NCBI RefSeq assembly: GCF_030463535.1
Contig: NC_132897.1
Span: 1,662,291-1,726,290, forward strand
From: Salminus brasiliensis
Taxonomy: Eukaryota > Chordata > Actinopteri > Characiformes > Bryconidae
Direction of reading: 5' to 3'
DNA: 64,000 nt
A program made the position numbers and the translations under genes. The notes below the pieces were generated by a model. That model did not search any database. It was given only the letters and a program-made list of their open reading frames with translations, and had not been told where the DNA came from. Within the stretch, counting starts at the first letter, position 1; the number at the start of each line of letters is the position of its first letter. This document shows positions 44,964 to 59,200 of this stretch, piece by piece.

Positions 44964-44991
44964 ATATAAAATACATACATACATACAGCTG

Positions 44992-45041
<50 letters not shown>

Positions 45042-48000
45042 CAGCTGTATGTATGTATGTATTTTATATATACAGTGTATACGTAAATATGTATATATAA
45101 AACGAATGTGTCCCAAATGTGTGTGTGTATATATACAATCATATATACATATAATACATATATACATCTATTATATGCGTATGTAAGTAAATTGTCTACG
45201 ATACGTTTCACTTACTGTCAAAAATGTCACAAAAACAAACACTTACACTTTGTCCTGCGGGTCCTGCAGGTCCTGCTGGGCCCCTGGGTCCTGGGGGGCC
45301 TACAGAAGTACAGACAGCATGTTAAATACTGGATAAAGTGCTGAAACCTGGTCTATTAAAGAGCCCACCTTGACCAGATTCTAAAAATGGCCTAAAATGA
45401 ACGATTTAACATTTCTTTAATATTTTAAGCAAGCTGATGCAGGTCGGGGGACTGAAGGCCACTGTAAAACCCTCAGCTGGCTTCTCTTAAGGAAGTCCTT
45501 TGGGATGTTTGAGGTGTGTTTAGGATCATTATCCTACTGAAGAAGCTCATGTTTGATGTCTGCTTCCAGAATTTGCTGTTTTTAACAGAATCCAGTCTTC
45601 CCTCTACCAGAGGAGTGTTCCCCGTGCCACTGGCTGCAGCACAAACCCAAAGCAAGAGCCATTCACCCCAATGCTGAACAGTTGGAGAGGAGTTCTTTTC
45701 ATGAAAATACTTCAGGTCTGTTTAGATGTCCCATTATGGCTTTGTGGTGAGGGAGCAGGAAAAGGTTAGTGAAGGTCTTTTACAGTCAGGGAAACTGGGG
45801 CTTTGGTGCATTTCTACCAAATCCTATGAGCTGTTCTTTCTGAAAGCTCTCTTGGAGGTGGTGGAGGTCTTCCAGGCCTCAGCTTGACCTCCACCGTTCC
45901 TGTTAACTGACACTACCTACTTACATTACAGGGCTAAACCACTGTATGCTAGATATATGTAAATGTGGCATCAAAAAAACAATTATTCAACACTTTCGAT
46001 ATTATAACCCTAATGGACAAAAGTATTTGGACACCTGCTCATTTGTTGTTTCTTCCAAAAAAATCAAGGGTGTTAAAAAGAGCTGAACCTGAATTTGTTG
46101 GAGTAACTGTCTTTACTGCTAGAGAAGAAGAATTTCTACTAGATTTTGGAGGGAGGATTTGATTGCATTCAGCGAAAAGAGTGGTATTGAGGTTAGGATG
46201 TTGGATGATTATGATCACCATCCCACCTCATCATCCCCAAACCAACTCCCCAACACACTTTCCCCAAAAGTACTGGATGGAGCTCCACCACCAACACAGT
46301 TCTTCCACTGCTCCACAGCTCAATGCTGGGGGGCTTTACACCCCTCTATAGCCCACGCCTGGCGTTATTAGGCAGCATGGTGCCAATAGGGTCATGATGT
46401 TTATCTGCTGAAGAAAGTCCTATTGTATTGGCAGTACTTCTTCTCTACAGGGACTAGACATGCTAAGTGTGTCTGTGTCAACAATAGGTGCAACCTAAAG
46501 TAGCTGAATGCATTCATTAGAATGGAGTGTCCACAAACATTTGGACACATTTGGAGTGTATCTACTTATCAGTAATGACATACGACCGCATTGTTTTCCA
46601 TGTTATGACCCCATGCTAATGGGAGACGGTCCCTCCTACAGAGATAATGCCTCTTTAATTTATCCTTCTGTTTTGAAGCGTGTCCTCCCTGTAGAGACAC
46701 CTCCTAAATTTGTCCCCAAGTCCCCCAAGTCTCGATCAGCCTGAGTAATCTCACTGATATTAAGGATTCCGAAATGCAACCCCATCCGTGCTTTGCTCTC
46801 TCCGGCTAAGCAGGGGAGCGCCTGGTCCCTCTCGAGACGAGCACATGGTGATCCATCACTGAGCAGATTTCACAACCGAACTCAGAGGTGTGTGGACATC
46901 ACGTTCACATTAGAGGACAAACGCGATAAGGCCTAAAATACGAGGTGAGAGGTGGACGAAAAGTTGAGCGTTTGTGCAATCATGCAAAACATCAGCTGGC
47001 CGATCCAAACTGGACTCCAAACGAGCTGTAAAGTGAGTTATGGAGCTGTCACTGAGGTTACGATCACTTTATTTGCTAATAAAACTGATGCTTGACTTGC
47101 TATTGACTCCTACTGACCCAAATGCTGATAAACGGCTGATAAGCGTCTCAGAAGGACAACAAGAACCAGCTGTAGAAAACGTCCAGTGGACTGTAGACTG
47201 TATACGCTATATAGAAAAGTCCATACAACCTAAAAATCAAGCTGATCCTGCTTCTGTTGGAGTAACGGTCTCTACTGTCCAGAGAAGAAGACTTTCTGCT
47301 TGATTTGTGAGGTCAGGATGTTGATGATGATGATGATGATCACCAACATTCATCCCAAAAGTACTGGATGGAGTTCCACCACCACCATCATTCCAGAGAA
47401 CACAGCTCTTCCACTGCTCCACAGCTCCTCAATGTTGGGTGGCTCTATACCCCTCTATAGCCCACGCCTGGCATTATTAGGCAGCACGGTGCCAATAGGG
47501 TCATGCTGGTGTATCTGCTCCAGAGAGTCCTATTCTATTGGCAGTACTTCTTCTCTACAGGGACTAGACAAGCTGTGTGTGTGAGCAGGAAAGCACTGAC
47601 CAATAGAATAAGGCTGCGCTGGAGCAGCAGGGAGCACATGACCTACTAAGGGTGCCCAATGGCGAGCGTGGGATAGAGGAGTACGAAGCCCCCCATGGAG
47701 GATGGAGTGATGTTGGGGCTCCATCCAATCCCGGATGCTCTAATGTGGCTGAATGCAATCAAATCCTCCTTACAGCAATGTCTCGACGAACTAGATGAGG
47801 GTATTTTCAGAGCGAACAGTGAAGCTAGTATTAGCACTAATGCTTGGGCTGATCGGTGCAGATCCCAGATTTCTCATTTCGAGATCATGGTCGGTTGAAC
47901 CCATTTCCAGGCGGTTTCTCTGGCCTCGGTCACAGAATCTGATGCGTAAAGGATCTCGTATTTCTTTAAACAAGCAAAACAGATGAAATTACTAGCAGAA

Positions 48001-49532
48001 ATTGGCTGAATAATCGTATAACGTTCTGATAACGGTCTCATAAGGACAGATATCAGAAACACTGACCAGATTTAAGATGATTTGACTTGGCAGGAGTGTG
48101 TACAGTGTAATAGTAGACTATCATTACTTAGCATGTGTACAGAAGAGGCGTGCACACACACACACACACACACAGGAGTACATAATGCATGGAAAATAAT
48201 GCCGGGCCTCAGGCCAGAATCCTGACATCAGATGAAACCTGGTACTCCCACTGCAGAACATTCAGAGTTGTTCTCTCTCCAACTGAGAGCCATAATTTCT
48301 CCTCTATAAGAACATCAGACTCGGCTGTCTGTAACTGTATCGGATCAGGGGAACAATTTATGAGAGAACAATGTGAAACTGATAAAGAAAAAGTCCAAAC
48401 GTGTGCTTCATACCTTAGGTTAACCTTAGTACAGGACACTGGGTTCTTCAAGGGTTCTATATAGAAATATGACAAACCAAAGAATCTGATGGATGCTTCC
48501 TTAGCTCGCTCAATCAAAGTCTAAAAGTTTGTGGACACCCCTTCTAATGAACGCATTCAGTTGCATCCATTGCTGACACAGATGGGCAAATGCACACACA
48601 CACAGCTTGTCTAGTCCTTGTAGAGAAGAAGTACTGCCAGTAGAATAGGACTCTCTGCAGGAGCAGATCATCATGATGAACCTATTGGCTCCATGCTGCC
48701 TAATAATGCCAGGTGTGGGATATAGGGGTATAAAGCCCCCCAGCATTGAGGAGCTGTGGAGCAGTGGAATGATAGCTGTGCTCCGTCTAATATTTTTGGA
48801 ATGAGTTGAGGAGTTGGGGATGATGAGGTGGGGTGGTGATCATCATCATCATCCAGCATCCTGACCTCATTAACGTTCTTTTGGCTGAATGCAATCAAAT
48901 CCTCACAGCAATGCTCCTCCTCCAGAATCTAGTAGAAAGTCTTCTTCTTTGGACAGTAGAGACAGTTACTCCAACAGAAGCAGGAGAAACTTTTTTAAAT
49001 AAATGAGACAATGAATGAGCAGATGTCCAAATACTTTTGTCCATATAGTGTACGCTGATGATCCAAAACGGCTCGCTCTGCAAGACCTCTGAGGTGGAGC
49101 TGCTGTAGATTGGAAGGGTGTTCAAGCGCCCCTGCAGGGAAAAGGAGCACACACACTCGCCCATCCACCAGTGACCCAGTGGCACTTCACCTCCTCCAAA
49201 AAAGTACTGGATGGATCTCCATCATGTCAGAGTTCACAGCTCCACTGCTCCACAGCGCGATGCTCTTATAGGGGCTGTCTGATTACTTTTGTACATGCTG
49301 TGCTGTTCTAAAATCTGTGTGTTTTAAGCCATTCTTGATTTTGGACAGCCATTGACTGACCTGTGGGTCCTGGGGGTCCCTGAGGGCCTTGAGCAGGGAC
49401 AGCACGGGGGTCCGGAAAGCTGTTGGAGAGGAGCAGGTCCTTCTTCTCTCCTGCGGAATGGAGGACACAGCATGAGAGTGAGATCTACTGATGTCCAGCT
49501 ACTGTTGCTCATCTGAGGTCAGTGTTTCACTT

Positions 49533-49576
<44 letters not shown>

Positions 49577-51762
49577 ACAGTGTTTAAGATTTAGCTGTTC
49601 CTAGATCAGCTGCTGAGGGTGTAATTACACCTACTGGCCTACAGATGGTGCTGCTGATTTGACATAAGCAGATAGCAGGAGGCAGTGATGGCACAGCTCT
49701 CAGCCAAAGCAAAGAGCTTGTAGAGAGGAAATTACCACTTGAGACTGTCTTCAAGGCTGGTTGGCCACTAGAGGGCGCTCCTGAGTAAGTGCATTTGTAG
49801 TGATGATGTCCGTGAGTGCATATCGGGGAGTATTCACTAATTTCTTTATTATTATAATGTGCATGGTCAACATTGTCAAGGTAGTCCCTTTAAATACTAA
49901 CATAGCATTAGCTGGCTAAGATGCTAACCGGCCAGCAGTAATGCTAGCGCCTCTATTTCCCAAAAACCCATTTTCTGTAGAAAAAAAAATCAAAAAAATA
50001 TCGTAAATATCCAGATCCAATTCCTTTAGTAAAAAATAAATAAATCAATTCTACTTTCATCCAACATCCTGACCTCACTAACACTTTCATTGCTGAATGC
50101 AATCAAATCCTCACAGCAATGCTGCTCCAAAATCTAGTAGACAGCCTTCTTCCCTGGACAGTAGAGACAGTTCCTCCAACAAAAGCAGAAGAAACTCCTT
50201 TAAATACTCTTGATTTCAGAAGAAACACTGAATGAGCAGGTGTCCCAATACTTTTGTCCGCCACCAATAAGCTAAAATGTGAGCAGGAAATGCTGTGCCA
50301 CCAAAACAGCTCCCTCTACAAGTTCTCTGGAGGTGGTATCTTCACCACGGCTGAGTGTTGGTTGATACTGATCCGATCTGCTATAACCTGACAACGTTAA
50401 TCAACACCAGTAAAATCTGTTCCATAATCAGACATCCTTTCCTACAGTTATTTGGAGGTGTGTGTGTGTGTGTGTGTGTGTGTGTTGTAGCTGCAGGGCT
50501 TGGTTGGTTCTCTCAGACTCAAACAGGAAGTTGCAGTAATGTGCTGCCTTTCCTGAGTAAGACCCTTGCAGGCCTTTCAGCCTGTCCCAAAACGTCCACG
50601 CCTGAAGTTTGTGGTTTTGCACAGTAACATGATGCATATCCACGCAGGCAGACACTGGTCAAACAAAGTAAATAATAGGAGCCTATCCAATCCGGTGCAT
50701 CGAGATCAGGATCAATCCAGGCATATTTTAATGGATCGGGTACGGGCTATGTTAATCGCTAACCAGTTCCGAGTCTTTGTTTAACCACAGTGTTCAGAGA
50801 ACGCCATCTGGTGTCCTCGAGGCCCCATTAACGGACGGATTACCCCCAGTCGGCTGCAGCAGCAGCAGCAGTGTGGACGTTCTCAGAAGGTAAATAAAGG
50901 AGTTGAGGTTCTGCAGTGTGGAGCTATTTTACAGTGGAACCTGAAAACAGACCATAATATCTGACCCTTTATAAAACCATCACTGAAACACTGTTTTACC
51001 AGCGGGAGAACCGCAGAACCGCTCACTTGCCTTTCTCTGTTTATAAACCAGCTCTGAAGAACCCGTTCAGAACCGAGTCGAGGAGGCTAACGCTAATGCT
51101 AACACACACACACACACACATGCACATTCACCCACTATAAACCAGTTACTACACACCAGTAGACCAACAACCACCACAGATACCAGTCCAGAGTGTGTAC
51201 CACTACACACACTCTTACACACAGGAAGTGATCAGCCTGCAGTGTTGTGAAGGAGCTGGGAGCTGATTGGTCAGGGAGGAGATCAGACTGGATTATCAGA
51301 TATTAAACACTATAAAACATCATTTTAAGAAAAGTCTCGACTAAACTAAATCAATCAGTCCAGAACGTCTGATTATAGAATCTGATCCTGAAAATAAAGG
51401 ATTTACTGAACCCATCAATCAGCAGCTCATCTGATCTAAACTGTGGGACTGGACTATTATACAAGTACAGAGATCGGCCCAAAATCAGCTGATACTCAGC
51501 ATTAAGAGACACATCTGATCTGATTGGGGGGCAAAATAAAACAGCCAGCCCAACAGGGGTCAAATTCACCAACATCAAGCATAATGGCTAATATAGACCT
51601 AAATACAGCACCAAGCTGATTTTCCAACCCCAAAGATCTTCCCCACTGCACAGGATGAATTGGAACATGAGTTCCTGACCTCAATGATGCTCTCATTTGG
51701 CTGAATGCAATCCTCACAGCAATGTTCCAACATGCAATAGGAGGACAGACTGCTCATTAATA

Positions 51763-51793
<31 letters not shown>

Positions 51794-52255
51794 TCCTTTA
51801 TTAGTCCCGCAGTGGGGAAATTCACAGTGTAGCAGCAGAAAGGGATAGCAGGACACTCAGTTACAAAAATTTGGATAAATAATTTACACTATATACACAA
51901 TATAAATAAGAATTAAAAAAGCAATAAACAATATTATCTACAGCAAAAGACTCTTAATTGCACATGGGGGGGGGGGGGGGGGAAATTGCACATAGTATTC
52001 CCTGAACATGAACATGTGTGTAATAGTCCTGATATCAGAGGAAATCAGTATGCCGGCACACTCAGACACATGAACACACACGTATAGACCCACACACCGC
52101 CCCGACCACACACACCCACACACCCACACACACACACCCTGCTGTTTCAGCCTGTGCACATCTGGAAGTGGTTGAGTGACATCACCAGCATTAGACAGAC
52201 AGGTCTTTTCCCAGCATGTGATTGCGTCTAGCCTGAGTTACCTCCTGAAGCCTGT

Positions 52256-52287
<32 letters not shown>

Positions 52288-54516
52288 GTGTCCTCCCCCT
52301 ATCTGCACCTCTGTCACAGTGCCTGACCTGTGTGTGTATCTTCTGTGGAGGTCAGAGACTAGAGACTGGAGATTAGAGGCCATGTCTAGATATGAAGCCT
52401 CAGAGCACCAACAGAACACCCACAGAGTTCCCACTGCCAAGCGGTGTTGCTAAATGGTTGCTATGGTACTCCAGGTTGTTGTTATGGTGTTGCTAAGTAT
52501 ATTTTTATGGTGTTGCTAGGTGGTTGCTATGGTGTTGCTAGGTGGTTGCTATGGTGTCGCTAGGTGGTTGCTTTGGTATCCCAAGTGGTTGCTATGGTGT
52601 TGCTTAGTGGTTGCCAGGTCATTACTATGTTGTTGCTAGGTGTTGCTCGCTGTTTGCTATGGTATTTTAAGTGGTTGCTATTGTGCTGCCAAGCAGCGGT
52701 GGTGGCTAGGTGGTTTCTAGGTGGTTTCTATGGTCTCTCAGGTGATTGCTATGGTGTGGCTAGGTGGGTATTATGGTATATCTGATGGTTCTATAGTATT
52801 TCAGATGGTTGCTATGCAATTGCTCTGGTATCCCACATGATTGCTATAGAGTCTCAGGAGGTTGCTCAGGTGTTACCATAGTGGTTTCTGCGGTTCCCTA
52901 CAGGTGGGTTGGGTGTTAACGCTGTATCACTGTGACATAAGAAGGGTGAACAAACGTCTGAATGAATCCAGTGCCACACGGAAACCGTGCGTCCAATCAA
53001 AAAGCTGCATACAAGCTAAACCCTCCCCATCAGAACGAACAACCTGGAGGAGTCAGTATCTCACAAACTGCGGGACGAGTTACCCAGCAAAAATCCACCA
53101 GAAAAATAATCATAAGAATAACACACATACACTGAATAATTCCAAGTGGATTAATTCATAGTGGAAACTATAAATATTAGTAAATATTAGTTAATAATTA
53201 GTAAATTCATAGTGGATACTGAATCATTCATAGTAGATACTGAATAATTCATAGTGGAAACTGAATAATTCATAGTAGATCCCGAATAATTCATAGTGGA
53301 TACTGAATAATGCATAGTAGATACTGAATAATTCATAGTGGATAATAAAAAATTCATAGTAGATATTGAATAATTCATAGTGGATCCCAAATAATTCATA
53401 GTAGATACTGAATAATTCATAGTGGATACTGAATAATGCATAGTAAATGCTGATTAATTCATAGTAGATAATTAATAATTCATAATGGTTACTGAATAAT
53501 TTATAGTAAATACTGAATAATTCATAGTGGATACTGAATAATTCATAGTAGATACTGAATAATTCATAGTGGATGCTGAATAATTCATAGTAGATACTGA
53601 ATAATTCATAGTGGAAACTGAATAATTCATAGTAGATCCCGAATAATTCATAGTGGATACTGAATAATTCATAGTAGATACTGAATAATTTATAGTAGAT
53701 ACTGAATAATTCATAGTGGATACTGAATAATTCATAGTAGATACTGAATAATTCATAGTGGATACTGAATAATTCATAGTGGATACTGAATAATTCATAG
53801 TGGATGCTGAATAATTCATAGTAGATACTGAATAATTCATAGTGGAAACTGAATAATTCATAGTAGATCCCGAATAATTCATAGTGGATACTGAATAATT
53901 TATAGTAGATACTGAATAATTCATAGTGGATAATAAAAAATTCATAGTGGATACTGAATAATGCATAGTAAATGCTGATTAATTCATAGTAGATAATTAA
54001 TAATTCATAATGGTTACTGAATAATTTATAGTAGATACTGAACAATTCATAGTATAAATTATTAAATTAATTAATAAAGAAAATAAACTAATGTAAGTAA
54101 ATACAGAATTAATTGACTTCTGTTTGTTTTACTGTCAAAAATACTGACAAAGAATGTGACCAAAACTGAAAGGCTATTTCGATCATTTCTGTAAAAGAGG
54201 AAATTATTTCACATTAATATTCAGATCATAATGAAATAACATTAATAAACGATCGCTGGGACTTCAATAAAGTTGGAGTGAAAGCACTTACTGTCTTCAG
54301 GGACGGGTACAGGAGGCCCTGGTGGTCCGGGGGGTCCAGGGGGTCCTGGAGGCCCGGGCTGACCCCTCTCTCCTGGGAGGCCCGGTGGCCCCCGAGGGCC
54401 TGAAGAGGAAACACACCAAACAAAACAATTATTTCACCCAGAGCTTAACGAGGGACAGACGCTCGTTACCGCGAGAAACCTGCAATAAAGACCCCCAGAC
54501 AAACCAGAGCCAGCCA

Positions 54517-54556
<40 letters not shown>

Positions 54557-54576
54557 GTCTCTCTCTCACTCTCTCG

Positions 54577-54608
<32 letters not shown>

Positions 54609-54707
54609 TTCACCATCCATGAGTACACATTTATAGGACACTGTTCTGTTCTGAGAGGCCAGGAGAAAGAGGCAGAGAGAGAGAGATTTTTGATGTTAAC
54701 CTGAATC

Positions 54708-54745
<38 letters not shown>

Positions 54746-54762
54746 CTGTAATTAACAGACGG

Positions 54763-54796
<34 letters not shown>

Positions 54797-54816
54797 ATGC
54801 TGTAATTAACAGACGG

Positions 54817-54855
<39 letters not shown>

Positions 54856-56229
54856 GGCCATGCGCTCGGGTCCTACAGAGGGAGCAGATATCTGGGCTAA
54901 ATGCCTGAGCACATTCGTGACTCCAGAGAGTAATACATCAAACGCAGGATCACACACACTTGTGATGTGAGTGATGTGTGTGTGGTGCATGTGTGAGTGT
55001 GTGTTTATGTATGCATCAGTGGTGTGTATGTGTACACATATGGTATAAACCTATAGTGTGTGCATGTTTTCAGGCAGATCCATAAGTATTTGGACAGTGA
55101 AAATACATCTTAATGGATCTGTACCTCAATGGTACCTCAATCTCCATCCCTGCATCACTCTCCATCCCTGCATCACTCTCCATCCCTGTATCACTCTCCA
55201 TCCCTGCATCACTCTCCATCACTCTCCATCCCTGCATCACTCTCCATCCCTGCATCACTCTTTATTCCTGCATCACTCCCCATCCCTGCATCACTCCCCA
55301 TCCCTGCATCACTCTTTATTTCTGCATCACTCTCCATCCCTGCATCACTCTTTATTTCTGCATCACTCTTCATCCCTGCATCACTCTTTATTTCTGCATC
55401 ACTCTTCATCCCTGCATCACTCTTTATTTCTGCATCACTCTTCAAACCCTGCATCACTCCCCATCCCTGCATCACTCTTTATTTCTGCATCACTCTTTAT
55501 TTCTGCATCACTCTCCATCCCTGCATCACTCTTTATTTCTGCATCACTCTTTATTTCTGCATCACTCTCCATCCCTGCATCACTCCCCATCCCTGCATCA
55601 CTCTTTATTTCTGCATCACTCTCCATCCCTGCACCACTCTCCATCTCTGCATCACTCCCCATCCCTGCATCACTCTCCATCCCTGCACCACTCTTTATTT
55701 CTGCATCACTCTCCATCTCTGCATCACTCCCCATCCCTGCATCACTCTCCATCCCTGCACCACTCTTTATTTCTGCATCACTCTTCATCCCTGCATCACT
55801 CTTTATTTCTGCATCACTCTCCATCCCTGCACCACTCTCCATCCCTGCATCACTCTCCATCCCTGCATTACTCTCCATCCCTGCATCACTCTCCATCCCT
55901 GCATCACTCTCCATCCCTGCATCACTCTCCACCCCTGCATCACTCTCCATCCCTGCCTCACTCTCCATCCCTGCACCACTCTCCATCCCTGCATCAGTCT
56001 CCATTCCTGAATCCCTATAACACTCTTTATCCCTACATCACTCTTCATTTGTGCATCACTCTTCATTTGTGCATCACTCTTCCTCCCTGCAACACTCTCC
56101 ATTCCTTCACTCTGTTTTCCAGTTTCTCTCCTTCCCTCCTTCACTCGTATTCATTGTTCATTTTCACTCTCTAATAAAGCAGCTGTTAGAAAAAAGAAAT
56201 ACCCCACAAAGACAGGAATACATGCCACA

Positions 56230-56260
<31 letters not shown>

Positions 56261-59200
56261 TGGGAATGAGTGTATTAATCATAGTGTCCTGCTTCCCTTC
56301 CACAGGAAACAAATGCATTAATACTGTGCTGACTCAGGGACATACCACACACACACACACACACACACACTCTTTCTGGTACATGTACACTCTCCCTCTC
56401 TCTCTCTCTCTCCAACCATTTACCCCAGATAACATGGGAAGCATTTTTTGCACAAGCATTTGCACTAATAACTTTACTACCTCACTGGACTCTATTTATC
56501 GCACATTGCACAACTTGCACACTACAGTCATTATTTATTATCCTCTGTCTGTACTGTGTTGTCTGTCCGCACTTGTTTGTTTGTGTTGCACTTGTGTCTT
56601 GTATGCACTGTGTCTATGTTGCACCATGGTCCTGAAGGAACGTTGTTTCGTTTTACTGTGTTCTCTGTATGTAGTTGAAATGACAATAAACCCACTTGAC
56701 TTGACTTGACTTGACTTGACTTGACTTGACTTGACTTGACACACACAAACACACACACAGTATGACGAATGATTTGGTCTTCCTGAGGACTCTGCTCATA
56801 TTGCAGCTCTACCCATAAACCAGTTCTCCTCTACAGCTTCTCAAAACTGCACCTCTGTTTTTCTCTCATTAGAGAAAATATATATACACTGAGGAGGCGG
56901 AGCTTCAGTCTCTCATTAGGGTGAATATTAATAACGCTCTAAATGTAGGTATTGTGATATACACTGAGGAGGCGGAGCTACAGTCTCTCATTAGGGTGAA
57001 TATTAATAACGCTCTAAATGTAGGTATTGTGATATACACTGAGGAGGCGGAGCTACATTCTCAGTCTTCAGTGCAGAAATGTTCCTCATCTTCTTTACAT
57101 CCAGCTTCAGCAAATCTGAAACAAACGTTGAGGAAGAGAACGCCCAGCGCTCCACTAAACTCCCTCACGTACAGTAAACACTTACGAGTTTAAAACGTGT
57201 GGTCTGTCTAAGAAAAACAATAAAGCTCAGGCCATATGGAAGGAATCAGCATGGGGGTATTATATACATATCTCATGTTGATCTGAGCCTGGCCTGTAGA
57301 GTCAATGGAGCTCAAAAGCTCATCGAAACCCCAGCAGGGGCCCACGGAGGGGTCAAAGGTCAGTCAGATCCATTTCAGCCAATCAGAACACTGACAAAAG
57401 ACATATCACCACCTGAGGCAATACTTCAGCGGTTATGATAATAATAAGGCCGTGTTCAGACTGGCCAGGGTTTTTCTTTCTTTCTTTTTTTATAATGTAA
57501 TCCTATGGGAAGCCGCTGCAAGGTGGTCAGAATGTGGCCAAGCTTTCTCAGCAGAGCTCTTTCAAAAGTGGAAAAAGTTCAATCAGAGAAGTTCTAGCAA
57601 GAGCTGACCGCCTGAGAGCTAACAAGCGCTGTCCAGACACTGGAGGGCGCTCTTGAGAGAGTAAGGAAGGAAGGGAAGGGAGCTTCAGGTATTGTTCACA
57701 ACAACCATCAAAATGTGGACCTCAGTGATTGTGAGTGTGGGATCTTCAGCACAACAGTCTCTAGAGTTTCTCAGAATCGTGGAATAACGAAGTTTCTGAA
57801 GGTTCTGCAGATGGACATATCCAGACTGGTTGGAGCTGACAGAAAGGCTACAGTAGCTCAGATAACCCCTCGGAGCAGTAGTGTAGAGCAGAAAAGCCTC
57901 GCATAACAAACACCACCACCACCTCCTACAACCCTGATACAGGAGGATGCAGAGCCTCCACAGCAGAAGACCACGTCAGGGTCCACTACTGTCAGCCAAA
58001 AACACAAAGCTGAGGCTGCAGTGGCTCACCAACACTGGACTGGAGTTGAAGACTGAAGAACTGACATTTACATCTTCTCCAGAGCGACTTACAGAAGAGC
58101 TTCACTGTTTACTGAAGAAAAAACTCAGCTAGTTTAAATAGACTAAAATTTAAAGCTCCTCTAATCTTAGACTCTACTAAACACAAGTCAATATGGAGAC
58201 CATAATACTCTTCTCTTAACCTGAGTACTCTCAGAAGAGGAGGGTCTTCTGTCTGGGTTTGAGGACAGCAAGCGTTGGACTCTGCTGTTCGGACACCCAG
58301 GGGAAGTTCGTTCCACCACTTTGGTGCAGGACAGAAAAAAGTCTGGACGCTCGTCTTCCGTGGATCTTAAAGGATGGCGGGTCGAGCCGAGCCGTACTTG
58401 AAGCTGGAAGGGCTCTTGGTGTAGATCAGCTTTTGACCATCGCCATCAAGTACGGAGGGGCTGGCTGGTCTAGTCTTGGCTTTGTAGGCCAGAGTCAGGG
58501 GTTTGAGCAGCTACAGGAAGCCAGTGAAGAGAGAACGCAGCAGAGGAGGAGCAGCTGAACATGGCTGAAGTTAGAAGCGTTGAAGACGACCCGTGCTGCT
58601 GTGTTCTGGATCAGCTGCAGGGGCCTGATGGTGCGCAGAGGGAGGCCAGCCAGAAGAAAGCTGCAGTGGTCAAGTCTTCAAGTGACGAGAGACTGAACAT
58701 CTGAGCACCTGGGCGACTATCTAGAGAGGAAGGGTTGAATTCTCTGAATGTTGTAGAGGTTAATAATCTACAACTGAGCCTGGTCTGATAATTCTGGACT
58801 TCTGCTGCAGACCCTCATTACAGATGGTGGGGTCAGAATTTGAAAACATGGACCAGAATCTCAAAATCTCAAAAGGAATGTTGAGAACATCTTGTGGAAT
58901 CAATGCCATGAAGAATGGAAGCTGATTTGAGAGCAAATGGAGATCATAACCAGTAGTAGTGTAGTAATCCTGATAAAGTGTCCAAATGTTTGCGGACACC
59001 CCTTCGGGCGAGTTAAGTTACACCCATTGTCTAGTCCCTGTAGAGAAATACTGCCAATAGAATAGGACTCTCTGGAGCAGATAAACATCATGAACCTATT
59101 GGCACCAATGCCAGGTGTGGGCTAGAGGTGGGTATAAAGCCCCCCAGCATTGAGCTGTGGGAGGCGTTGAGGAGTTAGGGATGATGAGGCTGGGTTTTCC

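Noticed and set aside
51961-51982. G homopolymer of about 17 considered as a functional quadruplex
   Set aside because: A single homopolymer run near a retroelement tail in an intron; no other support.
53224-54045. Minus-strand frames of 273 and 164 codons (repeated FSIHYEL or YSVSTMN)
   Set aside because: Artefact of a 21-bp repeat; two frames encode unrelated heptads from the same DNA. The 239-codon frame at 62143-62862 is rejected for the same reason.
55058-56174. Three overlapping plus-strand open frames of 293-353 codons and minus frames up to 189 codons
   Set aside because: They lie on an 18-bp tandem repeat without stop codons, are open in nearly all frames, and show no conserved protein sequence or splice context.
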